Below are positions 24,101 to 36,509 of a stretch of 64,000 bases of DNA, piece after piece; the stretch's first letter is position 1, and the number at the start of each line of letters is the position of its first letter. Where the stretch lies: contig NC_044572.1 of the NCBI RefSeq assembly GCF_901933205.1, positions 89,370,965 to 89,434,964 on the forward strand, written 5' to 3'. Made by a program: the position numbers and the translations under genes. Source of the stretch: Camarhynchus parvulus. Taxonomy: Eukaryota; Chordata; Aves; Passeriformes; Thraupidae. The notes beneath the pieces are model-generated. The model had not been told where the DNA came from. It saw nothing but the letters and a program-made list of their open reading frames with translations, and made no database searches.

Positions 24101-27100
24101 AAAGTTCTCATACATTTCAAAATTCTGTATTTTACATAGGTGTTCATTTTTATTTTTCCCAGAAAAGGTCTTTCTTGTTTGCAATTTCCTCTACAACATC
24201 AAAAGAAAAGAAAGGAACTGAGAACTTGGATTTTAAAAAGAATAGTCAAACTTTTAGCGAGGGAAAGAAGGAAAAACCAAAAGCCTTTCAGCCTTTCTTA
24301 TTAAGTTATCAATTTAAAAAATCCTAGGATTCTTCAGGTTTAATTCGATACCAAAATCAAAATTTGATTAATAGTTTTATTGGTTATGTTAATCTGAAAT
24401 AATGTAAGGAACAGTTACTTGATTTCTGCAACTTTCTTTTTACTTATGTGATGAATGTAATAAAGAATGCATAGTTGCCTAAAAAGACATATGAAATATA
24501 AAGAGGAGATCTTTAAAACCTGATGATGAAGGGTCATCACAGCAGAATCTAAAATTCTAAAGAGCTCTGAAAACCACACGGTCCCATATTTCAATCTATA
24601 AGACCATAAAACACATCCAAACCACTGATTGCTCAGAGAAAATAAGATACTACGATACTGCCTTTGTAATTAATCTACCCCTCTCCTTTTACCCAGAATA
24701 AGATGAGGCTAAGTATAATAAGAAATTTTGACCTCATAGTGTCTGTCACTCTGATCAATAGACGTGCAAAGCAAGGAAATGCGTGTACAAGGTACTCTTA
24801 TTCCAATATGGTAAAGTGCATAACATTTATATCAAACTGTCTTCAATCAAAAGAGGAAATTTATTTGTTGGGGGAAAGAATGGATGAAACAATATTTAAC
24901 TCTATTCAGTTGTTCATCCATACTACAGAAGCTTAATATTTTCACAATATACTGAAAAAATACAAATTAAATATTACATTTTTAAAAAGTTGTCATATAA
25001 CACCTTTTAAAAAGAAGTAATATGAAATATGCACAGCTCTTTTTCCTAGCAGGAGCATAGTTAAATAAGACACACATCAAGCTATATTAAGCAAATAAAA
25101 AAAATCTGTACCATAAAATTCAGAATGTGTAAAGGTTTTTTGCATTGTTTTTTTTTTTCACTACTCCAAGAGAAAAGAGTGTTCTATCACATGTATCTTC
25201 CCTCTCCTTAGGAAATGGGCTGGAATTAGTTACAGGTCATAGAACTATTTGGACTTGTAGTACCATCGTCCACAACTGAAAAATAAGAATGTTCTGACCA
25301 CAGAGCTACTGAGGCAACCTCCATAAGGTTCACTTTCTCTTGAATAAATAAATAATGTTTAATTACTTATAGAGAGTGGAATGAATTATTCATAGAAATA
25401 ATTTCTCTAACAAAAGTGAGAAGCATTTCACATATCTTTCAGTGTAATGGAATGATTGGAGAAGTCATTACCTGCAGCATATCACAGTCATTCACAGTCA
25501 ATAAGTTAATTCCACATTGGATTTGTTGGACCTCTCAAGTACAATCCTTCCAGTTTAGCTGTTTCCTCTTTTTCAAGATGGGAGCATATAATTTCTCATT
25601 TCTAGGCTATGTCCTGGATGCCAAACAAGACAGATCAGTCAGAGTTCACCTCGTGAGTTTTGGCAGTCCTTTCCTGGGAGTAATGCCAGTGAGAAGATAA
25701 CTATGTAAAGCAGTACTTTTTTCAAGTGAGGAGAAAAACTTTTTTAGAGGAAACCAGACTTTAAACAATGGATGAAACTATATTGCTTTTTGGCTCATGC
25801 CATACCGTTGTGTATTGGCCACTTGCCAGCAGCTGTTAGGGGACTCTCAAGTGCCTTATCATCCCAAAGTATTTCAGAGCATTTTCCAGCTGATCCTTCA
25901 GTTTCTAGAGCTTTACCTTTGATAAACTAAAGCTTCTAGAAACTTGTGGATGGAATGAAAGAACCTATAGCTAATAAGCTGCTCCACTTCTTTTTAAATA
26001 TATTGACATTCTTGTTTCAGGATCCGTCACAATAGTTTTTTTCAATACAGTTTTGATAGATATTTTCAAACAGAAAGTCTTGTAACCCACAGAAAGATAA
26101 TTTTACAGTAAAAAACCCTTACTACAGTCTATTACTATGGCAATGACTTAGCGTGAGTCTGTGCACAGAGTGAAAGCAAAGGTGCGTCTCAACGCACACT
26201 ATCCTGTCTCTGCCAATGGTACTAAGAAGCTGGATAAGGAGGGGCATGAAAACAAAATAAATCTTTAAAGATGCATTGACAAGTACTCTCTCAGTCCTCA
26301 AAAGCTTGCATTTTAGAGATTTCTTGAACCAGAGGTGGTGTCCATGTTTTTACGAATCCTCAAAAGATTTCTAGTTTATCAATTTTTCCAGTGACCCCTT
26401 GCATTCCACTAACCTTTCAACACCCACAACATGTAGTTTATTCTCAGACGTCATTACCTTTAGACTCTTGTAGATAACTATATTGAAAGTAGTAGTTTAA
26501 ACTCTCTTTCTGGTTTATAAAGTGTGACTGTAAAGAACTAACTTCAAGGAAGTCTCGACAACTCAGTCAAGGTCTATGCTGTGAACATCTAAGTTAGCTG
26601 AGATGAATGCCAACCTTTCCACCAGTACAGTTCTTCTGGGCAGCGTCAGATACAGCAAAATTAATCAATCTTCACAACTGCTCCCAGTTCCCAATAAAAT
26701 ACAGACTAAACTTCTAGAAAAGTCAATATGGAATTTCAAAGGGAATCATATCTTTATAAATTCCATTGATTCAAAAACATTAAAGTCCCTCTTCTGTGAA
26801 ATTATTGTCAGTACATTAAAGGATGGTATCAATGTTCACAAAATAAAATCTTCCAACAAGAAAACCCTAGCTGAATGGTCACAGTACATGCCTCAATGTT
26901 CAGTCATTTCTCCTATGTTTTTATTTCTTTATAGAAAAACACTCTATTTTATTCTGTATTCAGTTCAAACAATTGCAACCATACAATACTTAACATTAGT
27001 TTACACACAGGAGCTCTAACAGCATGTCCCCAGTGTTTTGCTAGATTTCCAATATAAATATAGGATTGACAATATTACCTGGGTATCCGTAAGTTTGATT

Positions 27101-27220
27101 TTATAACTGCACCTCTTCTAAGACTAAGACTTTTTATTTTTCTTCCATAATATTTATCAATGTTAAAGTGTTTAAATTCCAAATTCATTGTATGGCAACC
27201 AATAAGAAAATAATATTAAA
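21102..27220. other. long single-copy stretch, no gene seen
   Basis: No gene or interspersed repeat recognised. An A-rich tract lies at 21443-21484. The block 21520-21860 is less AT-rich and reads like possible conserved noncoding DNA. A frame of 138 codons at 26603-27019 (plus) has no domain, no signal peptide and no supporting context, and I treat it as chance. Confidence 0.5.
21443..21484. repeat. A-rich (AAATA)-like tract
   Basis: GAAATAAAAAATAAAATAAAAATAAATAAT-type sequence, a decayed AAAT/AAAAT simple repeat on the plus strand. Confidence 0.7.
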
Positions 27221-27472
27221 GTGGGGCAGGGAAGATACAGAAAGAGACAGAGATAGCAAGAGAAAGAGAAAGACATAGTGATAAAGCAAGATAGTGAACA
27301 AGAGTGTGAGAGAAATTAAACAAAAGAGAAAAGAAGTTTGCCAGAGAAAAAGGTAAGAAAGAGAATGGAAAGGGGATATAAAGACAGAGAAAGACAGAAA
27401 AAGAGAGAAAAGGAGAGTGCTAAAGGGGCAAAAAGAGGAAAAAAAAAAAGGAATAAAAAAAAGACAAATAGG
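27221..27472. repeat. 250-base purine-rich tract
   Basis: The plus strand is overwhelmingly A and G: GAGACAGAGATAGCAAGAGA, AAAGAGAAAGACA, GAGAAAAGGAGAG and a final A run near 27440. No constant unit length, so it looks like a decayed GAAA/GAGA microsatellite. It ends about 70 bases before the CR1 copy starting near 27545. Such homopurine stretches can adopt triplex structures; that is general knowledge, not shown here. Confidence 0.8.
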
Positions 27473-27544
27473 TAATCAGGAGGCTATAGAAATAGTACCA
27501 AGAATTTAGGAGGTATACTGCAAAATATGAAAACGTAGAAACTT

Positions 27545-28017
27545 ATTGGAATAAGTCCAGAGTAGAGCCACACACATTTGATCAAAGAGCCAAACCACAT
27601 CTCCTATGAAGACAGGTTGAGACAGTTGGGGCTGTTCAGCCTAGAGAAAAGAAGGTTCCAGAGAGAATTTATAGTAGCTTCTAGTGCTTACAAGAGGGAG
27701 ATCTCACAGGAAGGCCAGAGAGGCACAAGGGCATGTAGTGATAGAACAAGGGGCAATTCCTGTAAGCTGAAAGTAGATATTTTACATAAGATATTCAGAA
27801 GAAATTCTTTATTATGAGGATGATGAGGCACTAGAACAGGTTGCCCAGATAGGCTGTGGATTGCTGATCCCTGGAGGTGCTCAAGGCCAGGCTGGATGGG
27901 GCTCTGAGTAACCTGGTCTAGTGGAAGGTTTCCCTGACCATGGTAGGGAGGCTTGAAGTACATGACCTTTAAGGTCTCTTGTAATCCAAACCTTTCTGTG
28001 ATTCTATGAGTCTATGA
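27545..28017 (+). mobile_element. CR1 LINE 3' fragment with ORF2 C-terminus, plus strand
   Basis: Starts in the ORF2 region (GTCCAGAGTAGAGCCAC), passes CTCCTATGAAGACAGGTTGAG, AGGTTGCCCAGATAGGCTGT, GGAGGTGCTCAAGGCCAGGC, GGATGGGGCTCTGAGTAACC, and ends GATTCTATGAGTCTATGA. About 470 bases, 5' truncated. It is the second-best preserved CR1 coding remnant in the window, and its 5' side abuts the purine-rich tract. Confidence 0.93.
27578..27817 (+). pseudogene. CR1 ORF2 (reverse transcriptase polyprotein) C-terminal remnant
   Basis: An 80-codon open stretch reading YEDRLRQLGLFSLEKRR then RACSDRTRGN, the conserved segment near the C-terminus of CR1 ORF2, downstream of the reverse-transcriptase domain. 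The catalytic domain and endonuclease are absent through 5' truncation, so no activity is possible. The frame closes at 27817, before the family's usual stop, after which the copy continues as noncoding 3' sequence with the expected last ORF2 codons out of frame. Confidence 0.85.
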
Positions 28018-31000
28018 AGAAAATATAGTGAAGACAATATTAATTGAAAATATTTCTGAAAATATTTAGACCATATTTTCAATTTCTGTATCACTGTTCA
28101 TCTATCCATTTGTATTCCTTGCCTTCAAGGATAAAGTCTTGGCTCACCCTTTGAGCAAACTACACAATGCTCTGCTCCAAACCAGGTCACTCATGTTCTT
28201 TTTGAGTTTGCTTCCTGCAAAGGGTTAGAGCCAGTGTCCACATTTTGTCCCTCAGCCTACTGAGTACAATGTGGGAGTTTTAATTTTTCAGCAAGAGATG
28301 GTTCTGAGAAGCTGGCATATATGATAAATTTTGTACATTATAATATTGTTGTGGACATCTGTCAATTTTACAAGCTGATCTTTCAGAAAAAAGCTGACCT
28401 TTCAAGAAAAACAGTAAATAACAAAAGTTAATAAAAGTTAGAGCTGTTCAAGTTACTGCTAATAAACTGGAGAGGCTGTAGAAAGAAAAGGAATCATCAG
28501 AGTTTAAAAATTAATACACGGCACACTTCACTCACTGACAGAAAATATTTCCTGTAGGAAGAGCAACAGGACAAAGGGCTGCCCACAGAAACCTTATAAG
28601 TGGAAGTTCTTGCAATAAAGTCTCACTTTTCCCCTCAAATTCCTCCTGTCTCTTGGGATGAATGCTGTTGCTTCAAAAAACTTTCACTCTCATTTTTCTG
28701 TGAAAACTGTTACAAATAAGAGCGTATACAGTAAATTGAAGCAAGAAAACCCCAGAGATTTCTCTTACTAGGGTGTCCTTCTGCTCTTCAGAATTAGTAC
28801 CTCTCCACCTGAGAGGACTATCCTGCGGAGCCTATAAATTGGGCTATCCTGCAGAGTATAAAATTTCCTGTGTATCCAAAATATTAAAATCAGACAGACA
28901 GTGTAAACTTAAACCATTGCCTAAAATTATTCTCAGACAGTTTGTCTTTTTTTCTTATTATATTCTGTAAGTCACTAAGCAAGCAAGTTTGGATGTTTTC
29001 TGCTTTTTAGCTGAAATTTGTGTCAGAACATAAGGTCTTGACTACAAGAAGTTCAAATACCAAATTAACTAAATGGATTAGAAAGCAGCATAATGATAAC
29101 TGTGATCCATGTTCACTCTTACTTCAGATTGCAGAGAAGAATCCACCAATTAGGTAAATTAATTTTGATGGATTCTCTGCCAGGATTTCACCCCTTCTGA
29201 AAACAACCTTGAAAATGTGAATTAGGCATAATTTGATCAAACCTTGTCTTGTGTTGTTTGCAGGTTAACCAAAACAGTAGTGAAATACTGTGTCCGTTGA
29301 AGTAAGCTTCCAAAATTTCACCTGAAAGCTCTGGGAAAGGGCATCTCAATGCCTCGTTCACCTATTCTAGAATTTACGGCAAAGATTTAACTCAAGTAGG
29401 AGAAATGACTGAATTTAGGTGAAATTTAGCACTCATCCTAGTCAAGGGAAAAAACCCAACTATTTCACTCGTGATCATTTTGACCACAACATTCATCTTA
29501 ACTTCATATCCCACAATTCTAAACCACTCCTTTGCTTTTCTTGGAAGTCAAGGAATCCAAAAGAAAACAACAAGAAAACAGGTCCCCTACTGATAATCTC
29601 TGAAACTAAATGGAATTATGGTGCAACTTGCTACACTGACCACAGTATGTTCAGAACATCTCTGGCTGCTTATTTATCATCAGGCTACTGTTCCTCAGGT
29701 ATATTTTTCTAAGAAATGAGGAAGTTATGAGTTGTTTTGGATTTTTTGTCTGTAAAGAGAAGCGCACCATAAATTCTGTCTGTTTGTCCCACACCAGATA
29801 TATATTCATGGACCACTTGTTCTTGAAACTGTTTGAATTTAAGTGTGCTCTCACTCATTCTTCCATTTAGTGACCAAAGAGAAGACAGCTCCCACCTGTC
29901 TTGTGGTCTGTGGCTTTCCCAGCTCTCTCCTTATTGCATCCTTGCTAGCCCCACATTGGAAGGCGCAGCTAGGAACAGGGAACAGGGCTGGAAGTGCAGC
30001 AAAAACTTTATGGTTTTTAATCCCCACAGAAGCTGCGCAGGCACAATCAAGACAACTTCCCGTTTCCTTGTAACTCCTCAGCCTCAGGCACTCAGGCCTG
30101 GGTTTGGGTATTGCTGCTTCTGGACTTCTGGGGATGGTTGCAGATACTGTTCTATCATGACCAGGATAGAGATCTTCAAAAAAATATGTAATCTAAAGGG
30201 AAATCAGAATTCTGAAAAATACAGACCATGTTTTTCCCTATTTTCCTGATATAGCTATATGAATATTCATGTGGTTAAATATGGCTGCTGTGGAAACTTT
30301 CAAGGGAGAAAACATTATTTGTGAAAGCCATATCCTGTTCAAATGCAGGCTGTATTATTCAAAGCCACAGAAGGTCAGTTTTAGCTTACATGCCTGATTT
30401 TTTCACTTAGTCACACTTTTACTTCCATATAGTTATTATATTTCCCTCATTTTGTATGTTCTTTGTCCCTTTGGTAGGATGCCCAGCCCTTTGTATCACC
30501 TGAGATGAATGCTTTTTCAGGGAAGGTCATAATACTATTTTCTGAAAATTATATGGTGCAGCTGACTAAATTTTCTGAGGAGAAATAGTAATAATTTAAA
30601 GTTTGGTGCTCAGTAAAACAAAAAAGAATAGGTATCTCAGGGATCTTAATGCAAAACAGCACTCATTTCATACCGTATTTCAGACTCTAAAGAGATACAG
30701 ACTTTTATTGCTAAACTGTTCTTCGGCATCTTACAATTTGTCTTGCTGAAACAGATTTCAAAGGGAGTGTCCAGGCTACTGTCAGCAATGATTTGTGCCT
30801 TGTGTGAGTTTAGAGTATGTAACTCACGTGTATCCTTGAGAAGTACTACTTTTGAAAGTAGTACCTGAACTCCCAAGACACATTTTTTCACAGAGAGTAA
30901 ATTCAGTTCAAATGCTAGTTGCCTAAGAAACACAAGGAATTGTTTTATTAAATGTATTTATATTAGTTTTAATAGTTTTGTTCATGAGGAAAAACATCAG

Positions 31001-31918
31001 TTTCTGAATCTCTTATCTGATAATTGTTTCTGTCACAATATCTTTACTCCCTACTATTGACATCATATCTCCCAAATTCTCACACATCTGTCCCAATAGT
31101 CTGGCCACCACTGTGTTACACTGTGCTTCTTTAACCCAACAAACTAGTCAGTTTAGCCATTTCTTGACTGGTCACCTTGAATATTCAAAAGTATTTTGAA
31201 GAGGTTAAAGCTTTCCCCAAGGGTTACGTATTAGGCATAGCTCTTTAATGAGTGCCATATGCAGATTATCTGTCCCTGGGCTGTTCCATCTGGAAATTAG
31301 GTTTAGAGGAAACAGTTCACTGATGCTCTGTTCCTTCTTCATTTTCTGGACCCTGTTGAACCTCCCAGTACAATATTTTAAAAGTCACTGCACTTCCCTG
31401 CAGTTTTAGAAAGACATCATGAAGTCCGTATGAGACAGGGAAGAACCTTAGATCAAAATAATTATGTTGAATAAAACTTCATCTGTGAATTTTGCATAAG
31501 CCATTCATAATTGTGCTGCTACAACTAGACAATCTAAGGCAGAGGTAACACAGTTTGCTTTTCCTTCTGCCTGAGTCAAGTTCCCATGCAAATACCCATT
31601 TTTAGTGAGTATCCCTATAAAATTCTGTATCTATGAGCATATTGAACAGTTCTCCTGTTTGATACAGTATTTATGACAAAATGACATAAAAAGATCATGC
31701 AAAGAGATGAAATATGCAGAACTACAATTAAATACTTGTGGAGCTTTCCTTTTTCAGATTTCGCCCAGCCTTAACCCCACCTGTCTTGATGATCACATTT
31801 TTTACCAACTATTTGATTAAACGAGGCATCAGTTACTTGTCATTAATTTTTAAATATATCTTACATTTCAGCTCCAAGTCTATCATTTAGTTCCTGGTTA
31901 TTAGTCATTAACATACGG
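28018..31918. other. long single-copy stretch, no gene seen
   Basis: No gene or repeat family recognised. A 138-codon frame at 29833-30249 (plus) overlaps another frame at 29843-30073 in a different register and shows no motif. The block 30980-31420 has a somewhat LINE-like texture but I could not match it to a family. Confidence 0.5.
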
Positions 31919-31994
31919 AGACTGGATATGCTATATATCCAGTATATAGCATATCCAGACTGGGTATGCCATATAGCCATGCCTCATGGCTATA
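31919..31994. repeat. palindrome cluster: two perfect hairpins and a direct repeat
   Basis: A 16-base arm (CTGGATATGCTATATA, 31922-31937) and its exact reverse complement (31943-31958) flank a 5-base loop. A second perfect inverted repeat follows, TATAGCCATG (31972-31981) and CATGGCTATA (31985-31994) with a 3-base loop. In addition, 31919-31941 recurs as a direct repeat at 31957-31979, matching 20 of 23 bases. The forward-inverted-forward order fits replication template switching. Both hairpins are too short for a typical microRNA precursor. Confidence 0.9.
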
Positions 31995-33220
31995 ATATTT
32001 TTGTTATGTTGTCTTTAGAGTGATTAGTTCTTCAGTGAGGTTTTAAAAACATATAAAACTTTCCATTACTATTTTTTGAGAGGGGAGGTCTTCAAAGTCC
32101 TGAAATGTCAAGTCAGTATTTTTGTGGGTTTTTTTAATTTTTTTTCTTGCCCCAGGAAAGCCTCTGTGTAGTGCTAAAGCAGTGCCAAAGCTGCCTGAGG
32201 TCCAATTTACCCTCTCGTTGCCAAGATGATATTTGTAGTGAACCAGCATCATGAACTGAGAGACACACCATCTCTCAACAAAACTACCACCTCAGCATAA
32301 GTAAGCTAATCAATAAGTTAATGGCATGAATCAATGAAAAAGATTTGGGAGAGATCTTAATTAAAGAAACAACTGCTGATACAAATTATGTTTCCAATGT
32401 ATTGATGTAGCAGAGGGCATGAGGTTGAACGGAGATGAGTGCTGATCAATGCCTTGGACATTTGCATCTCTTTTCATCAGAAGCCATTTCTCTTCATCCT
32501 TAGGCATACAGGCACGCACACATGCAGACGCACATCACTACCACCAGCACCTCAGAAGGGCTTGGGTTTCTTTGTCTTTATTGATTCCTGTAGCACTTTT
32601 CTGGAGGCTATTGTGGTTGCTTCACTGTACAAGGTGAAATGAAGGTCTCCACAGACTGGATGATTCTCATCCCTTCAGACCTTCCTGGATACTATCTCAA
32701 TACCCTAAACCAGTAAGAAGTGTTTTGCCTCAGTGTGAATATCATGACCTACATGTTGTAATGTACAGATGTAGTAAGGAAGTGCAAGTGTAACTTTGGC
32801 AAGCTATAACTACACAAAAAATAACGACAATATTCCCTAACACAAAGGGACGAGCATGTGTGTGTGTGCATGTGCATGCCTTCAAGAGATACACAGAAAA
32901 ACAGATGGACAAAGGGAGAGAGAGACAGTAAGAGAGCATTCTCCAGTGGCTGAACAGCACAAACATCCAAAGTCAATAGCTGGTTTCCCCAAGTGATTAA
33001 ATCTGAGACACAGTTTAAAGAGACATCAATCTGTGATGTCAGCAATGCTCAACATATAGCTAATGGAGCTTCAAAAGATCAATATTCAAACCTGACTTTT
33101 TTTCATGCTAGAAACTCACACCACTGTGACATCCCTTGCTAGATGCAAAGTAGAATTTTATTTAAATTGGTTTTATCACTGCTATTCATATTTTTGTTAC
33201 ATCAGATGTTAGTATGCCTG

Positions 33221-33246
33221 TTTTTCTTTTTTTCTTTTTTTTTTTC
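33221..33246. repeat. T-rich tract
   Basis: Runs of T separated by single C. No adjacent retroposed sequence recognised. Confidence 0.7.
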
Positions 33247-35257
33247 AAATTTTGGATGGGAGGAAGCTTTATTCCCTAGGATGCAAAAAAGTAATTTAAA
33301 CTTTTGCTCAGCTGGTAGCCATGTAATCCATCTTATTTTCCTGTCAGGTTTTATAATGAAGTCAAAAGCAATCTTAAACTGGTGATATAATAATTTAATG
33401 CTGTGTAGTAATGATTATGCAGGATCCAAAAATATGTTTTCACTGCATACTAAAATTGAAGAAATAGAGAGATTTCAATTATCATCATCATAGTAGTATC
33501 CCAGGGCAACAATAATAAAAATATCTGATAGGAGAAGAAAGAACTACATTTTTAGGTACTTAAATCATAACCAAGACTCAGTGAAAAGGCTGAAAATTTT
33601 GAATAGATTGAAAAGTATCTTTCAATAAAATACCAGTTTCCTGTGGTTGAATTGCTGGGTGTTTCATTAGTTTCATTTAAGAGGCCATAGGAAAAGCAGA
33701 GGAATCTAAAAGATTGAAGTCATTAGCAATACTAATATTATCACTGTTCTAAAATAACATCCTATCTAGAGCTAAATTCTAGCATGCATCACATTTATTA
33801 GAGAATGATTCTATTGACACATTGCAGTATATGTAAACTGGCTGAATATGTGGTAAAATGATTTAAATATTAAGTGAGCTCACTCTTCCAAACGTTAGTT
33901 CAAAGACTGGTAGAATTGGAACCCTGCTCTAATCAGGCTTTCCCATTTCCTTCTCCCACAAGAAATAAAAGAAAAACAAAACCAAGTCAAATTAAGTTGT
34001 TAAATGGTTTAAGGATTTGATATCTTTTGCTGTTAATTTAAAAGGCTGAGCTGCAGCTCATTTCTTTTCATCTTTATAACAAAGCAGAGAGTGACCCCAA
34101 GGGTCAGTAAGGATTATCTCTGTGTCTTTCCATTCCATCTTACGTTATTAGTTTACGCTGCAAATGAGAAACTGATGTCAGAAATATGCCAAACATTATT
34201 TATAAATATAGAAAAAGTCAGGGTGAAGTCTGACAGGTCTGTGGCTTAGCATGTAAAGGTCTCAACAGCAATTAGTGATTAAGATATGTCTACTGTAAGG
34301 TGGAAACTCTCATCTGAAGAACAGAAAATATTTTGTTGGAATGTTGGTAATTTACATGAAATGCAAACCTGAAATGTCAAACACTAAGCATGAAATGTAT
34401 CAGAAATTCTATAATTTAAAAATTATAATTATTAGAACAGTGTCCTAAGGTAAAGAGAGATACTGAAGTCATTACTAGTCTTAAGTTGACTCAAATTTAT
34501 TAGGAAGCTACTTTAAATTTTTCCATATACTTTGTTTGATTGACCTTATAATAGTGATTTTTTTGCATTTTTTTATAATTAAGAGTTTTAATTGTACCAA
34601 AGTATTGTAAATGGTGTATATAAAAAGAGGTGAACTTTCGCCATTAATGAAAAGTCATACTAGCCTTTTGAGGACTTTCAGTTAATTAGCATTAGGACAA
34701 ATGCCATATGATAAAACATTATATTTTTACATTATCACAGAGGAGTGGAAACTACTCCTTATATTAATCATTGAAAGAACAATTAAAAAATAGCCAAGGC
34801 AGAATTTAAGATTCAAAATACTTCAAGTTGAAATTTACTGCTAAGAAAGTATGAGGGCAAAATAGCTGATAGGCCATGATATCTGGGGAGAAGAAATTGC
34901 TCTGGCATATCCAAATCCACTGAAATTTACAATGTTATTTGAAATCTCGTGCCTTTGTATCAGAGGCTTTATATAAAAGATGTGCATTCTTTTTTTTATG
35001 CTCATCACAGGATGCTGGAAAGATGTGAAATAAGACAAATACGCTGTGTTTAGGTGATACTGCTCTATACCATATTGCACTAATAAATCAGAAAGAATGA
35101 CGGTCACGCATTTGAATAGAGGTGTTCCATTTGTAGCACGTCATACTTTTTAACCCAGCTTCTAATGAAGTCAAAAGTTAATGAAGTGCTGTGACACAGG
35201 ATGCATGTGCATGCACACATACTCTCACAAGGGCTGATCATTAAGACAGTAAGTCAG

Positions 35258-35301
35258 CGACGTCATATACCCCATTTTTATTAAAGTAACGAAACACGGC
35301 G
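35258..35301. promoter_or_regulatory. CpG cluster with CRE-like site (speculative)
   Basis: Five CpG dinucleotides lie within 44 bases (starting at 35258, 35261, 35290, 35297 and 35300) in DNA otherwise depleted of CpG. GACGTCA at 35259-35265 resembles a cAMP-response element half-palindrome. Retained CpGs suggest lack of methylation or constraint, but function is inference. Confidence 0.2.
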
Positions 35302-36440
35302 TTCTGACCCTCACCACCAGAAAATAATAAAAAAAAGAAAGAGATATCTCTGGCCAATCAAGTGACCAGGTCAGTCATTCAAATTTCATTCCAGTGTGTT
35401 TTTCTCATCATGCCCATCTCTGACCTAGATCAACCTGCACACAGAAAAAGTAACAGGTGCCTGTAGCATAACAACTAGAAACCTTTGTTGTGCTTTAAAT
35501 CTCATGTTAAGGGATGCACTTAGTGTATCATGTGCCCAGAAATAATGTCTAATTTTGTAGATTTGTAAATTAATTTTGCTTTTACTTTGTTGTAATGATT
35601 CATTTTCTCCCCTTTCCAGTCTACATATGTTATCTCTAGGTTTCTGCACTGTAAACCAAGGAAAATCAAATATTCCAAGTTCAGAAGCTCCAGGGATAGG
35701 AATGCTCAGCTGGGAATGGGGACAGAGAGACAGAATTTCTTCACTCAGCTATGCTGTCAAAGCCAATGGCTCATGGTATTGTACCTCAGATATTCCTGGG
35801 TGCTTCAATGCACATTGCTCTTTCCAGCAAGGTTACAGTTGTTCCCCTGAACTTTCAGGACAATTTTATAAAATCTAGTAGTCCAGTTTTATTTGACAAC
35901 ACTACTACAAAGAAGTCAAGGCAGACATAAAGTATTGAAATTAGTTAAATAAAGTAGTTTAGTTTTGTTTTGTTTTCCAATGAAAGCACACGGGAACAGG
36001 TAAAAGGAGATGAAAAAGACAATAATGTTTGAGGTTAGAAGATTCTGTGAAGTACACTAGGAATTCACTAGGTAATTTCACTTGGGGAGTCTGACAATAA
36101 GTGAAGATGAACACTATTCAAATTGTAAAATAGATTTTAGCCTGAGATAGTATAGATTTAATTGGCAGAGACATAAGTGAGGACTGGTAGAAGGAGGCAG
36201 TGGGTCATCAGTATCTCAGCATTTAACTTGCAGGTGGTTCTTCACAAAGTTCTAAGTGTGTTTATTAAACCCAAAGGTCATGTATACTGTCCAAAGGAAA
36301 ATATGGCTAAAACATCCGGCATAAAATCTACAGCTACATGAAAGTTCAGTCTGGAGGTAGCAAATTTTTTTAAGTGCTGGTTATTTATCCAGGAATTTGG
36401 ACAGTTTTACTCAAATTATACATTATTCCCAGGGTAACTG

Positions 36441-36509
36441 TTTAGAGGATTTGGACTTTGATGATCCTAGTGGCCACCTTCCAACTCTGGATATTCTATG
36501 ATTCTATGA
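36441..36509 (+). mobile_element. CR1 LINE extreme 3' end, plus strand
   Basis: About 70 bases: TTGGACTTTGATGATCC, GTGGCCACCTTCCAACTC, then ATTCTATGATTCTATGA. The terminal octamers are intact, so this is a very short retroposed CR1 tail rather than a decayed long one. Confidence 0.88.

Larger units (their letters stand above)
31995..36440. other. long single-copy stretch with minor low-complexity pieces
   Basis: No gene recognised. Minor items: a short GT/GCAT stretch at 32856-32879 followed by purine-rich sequence to about 32935, a T/C tract at 33221-33246, a CpG cluster at 35258-35301, and a block at 34040-34330 that reads like conserved noncoding DNA. Short frames on both strands carry no recognisable motif. 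Confidence 0.5.

Noticed and set aside
26603..27019. 138-codon plus-strand frame
   Set aside because: No motif, signal peptide or splice context; composition follows the local AT bias.
29833..30249. 138-codon plus-strand frame
   Set aside because: Overlaps another frame in a different register (29843-30073), no known domain, no regulatory context.
31922..31958. MicroRNA precursor at the perfect hairpin
   Set aside because: The stem is only 16 bases with no pairing beyond it; a typical precursor has a stem of about 30 bases or more.
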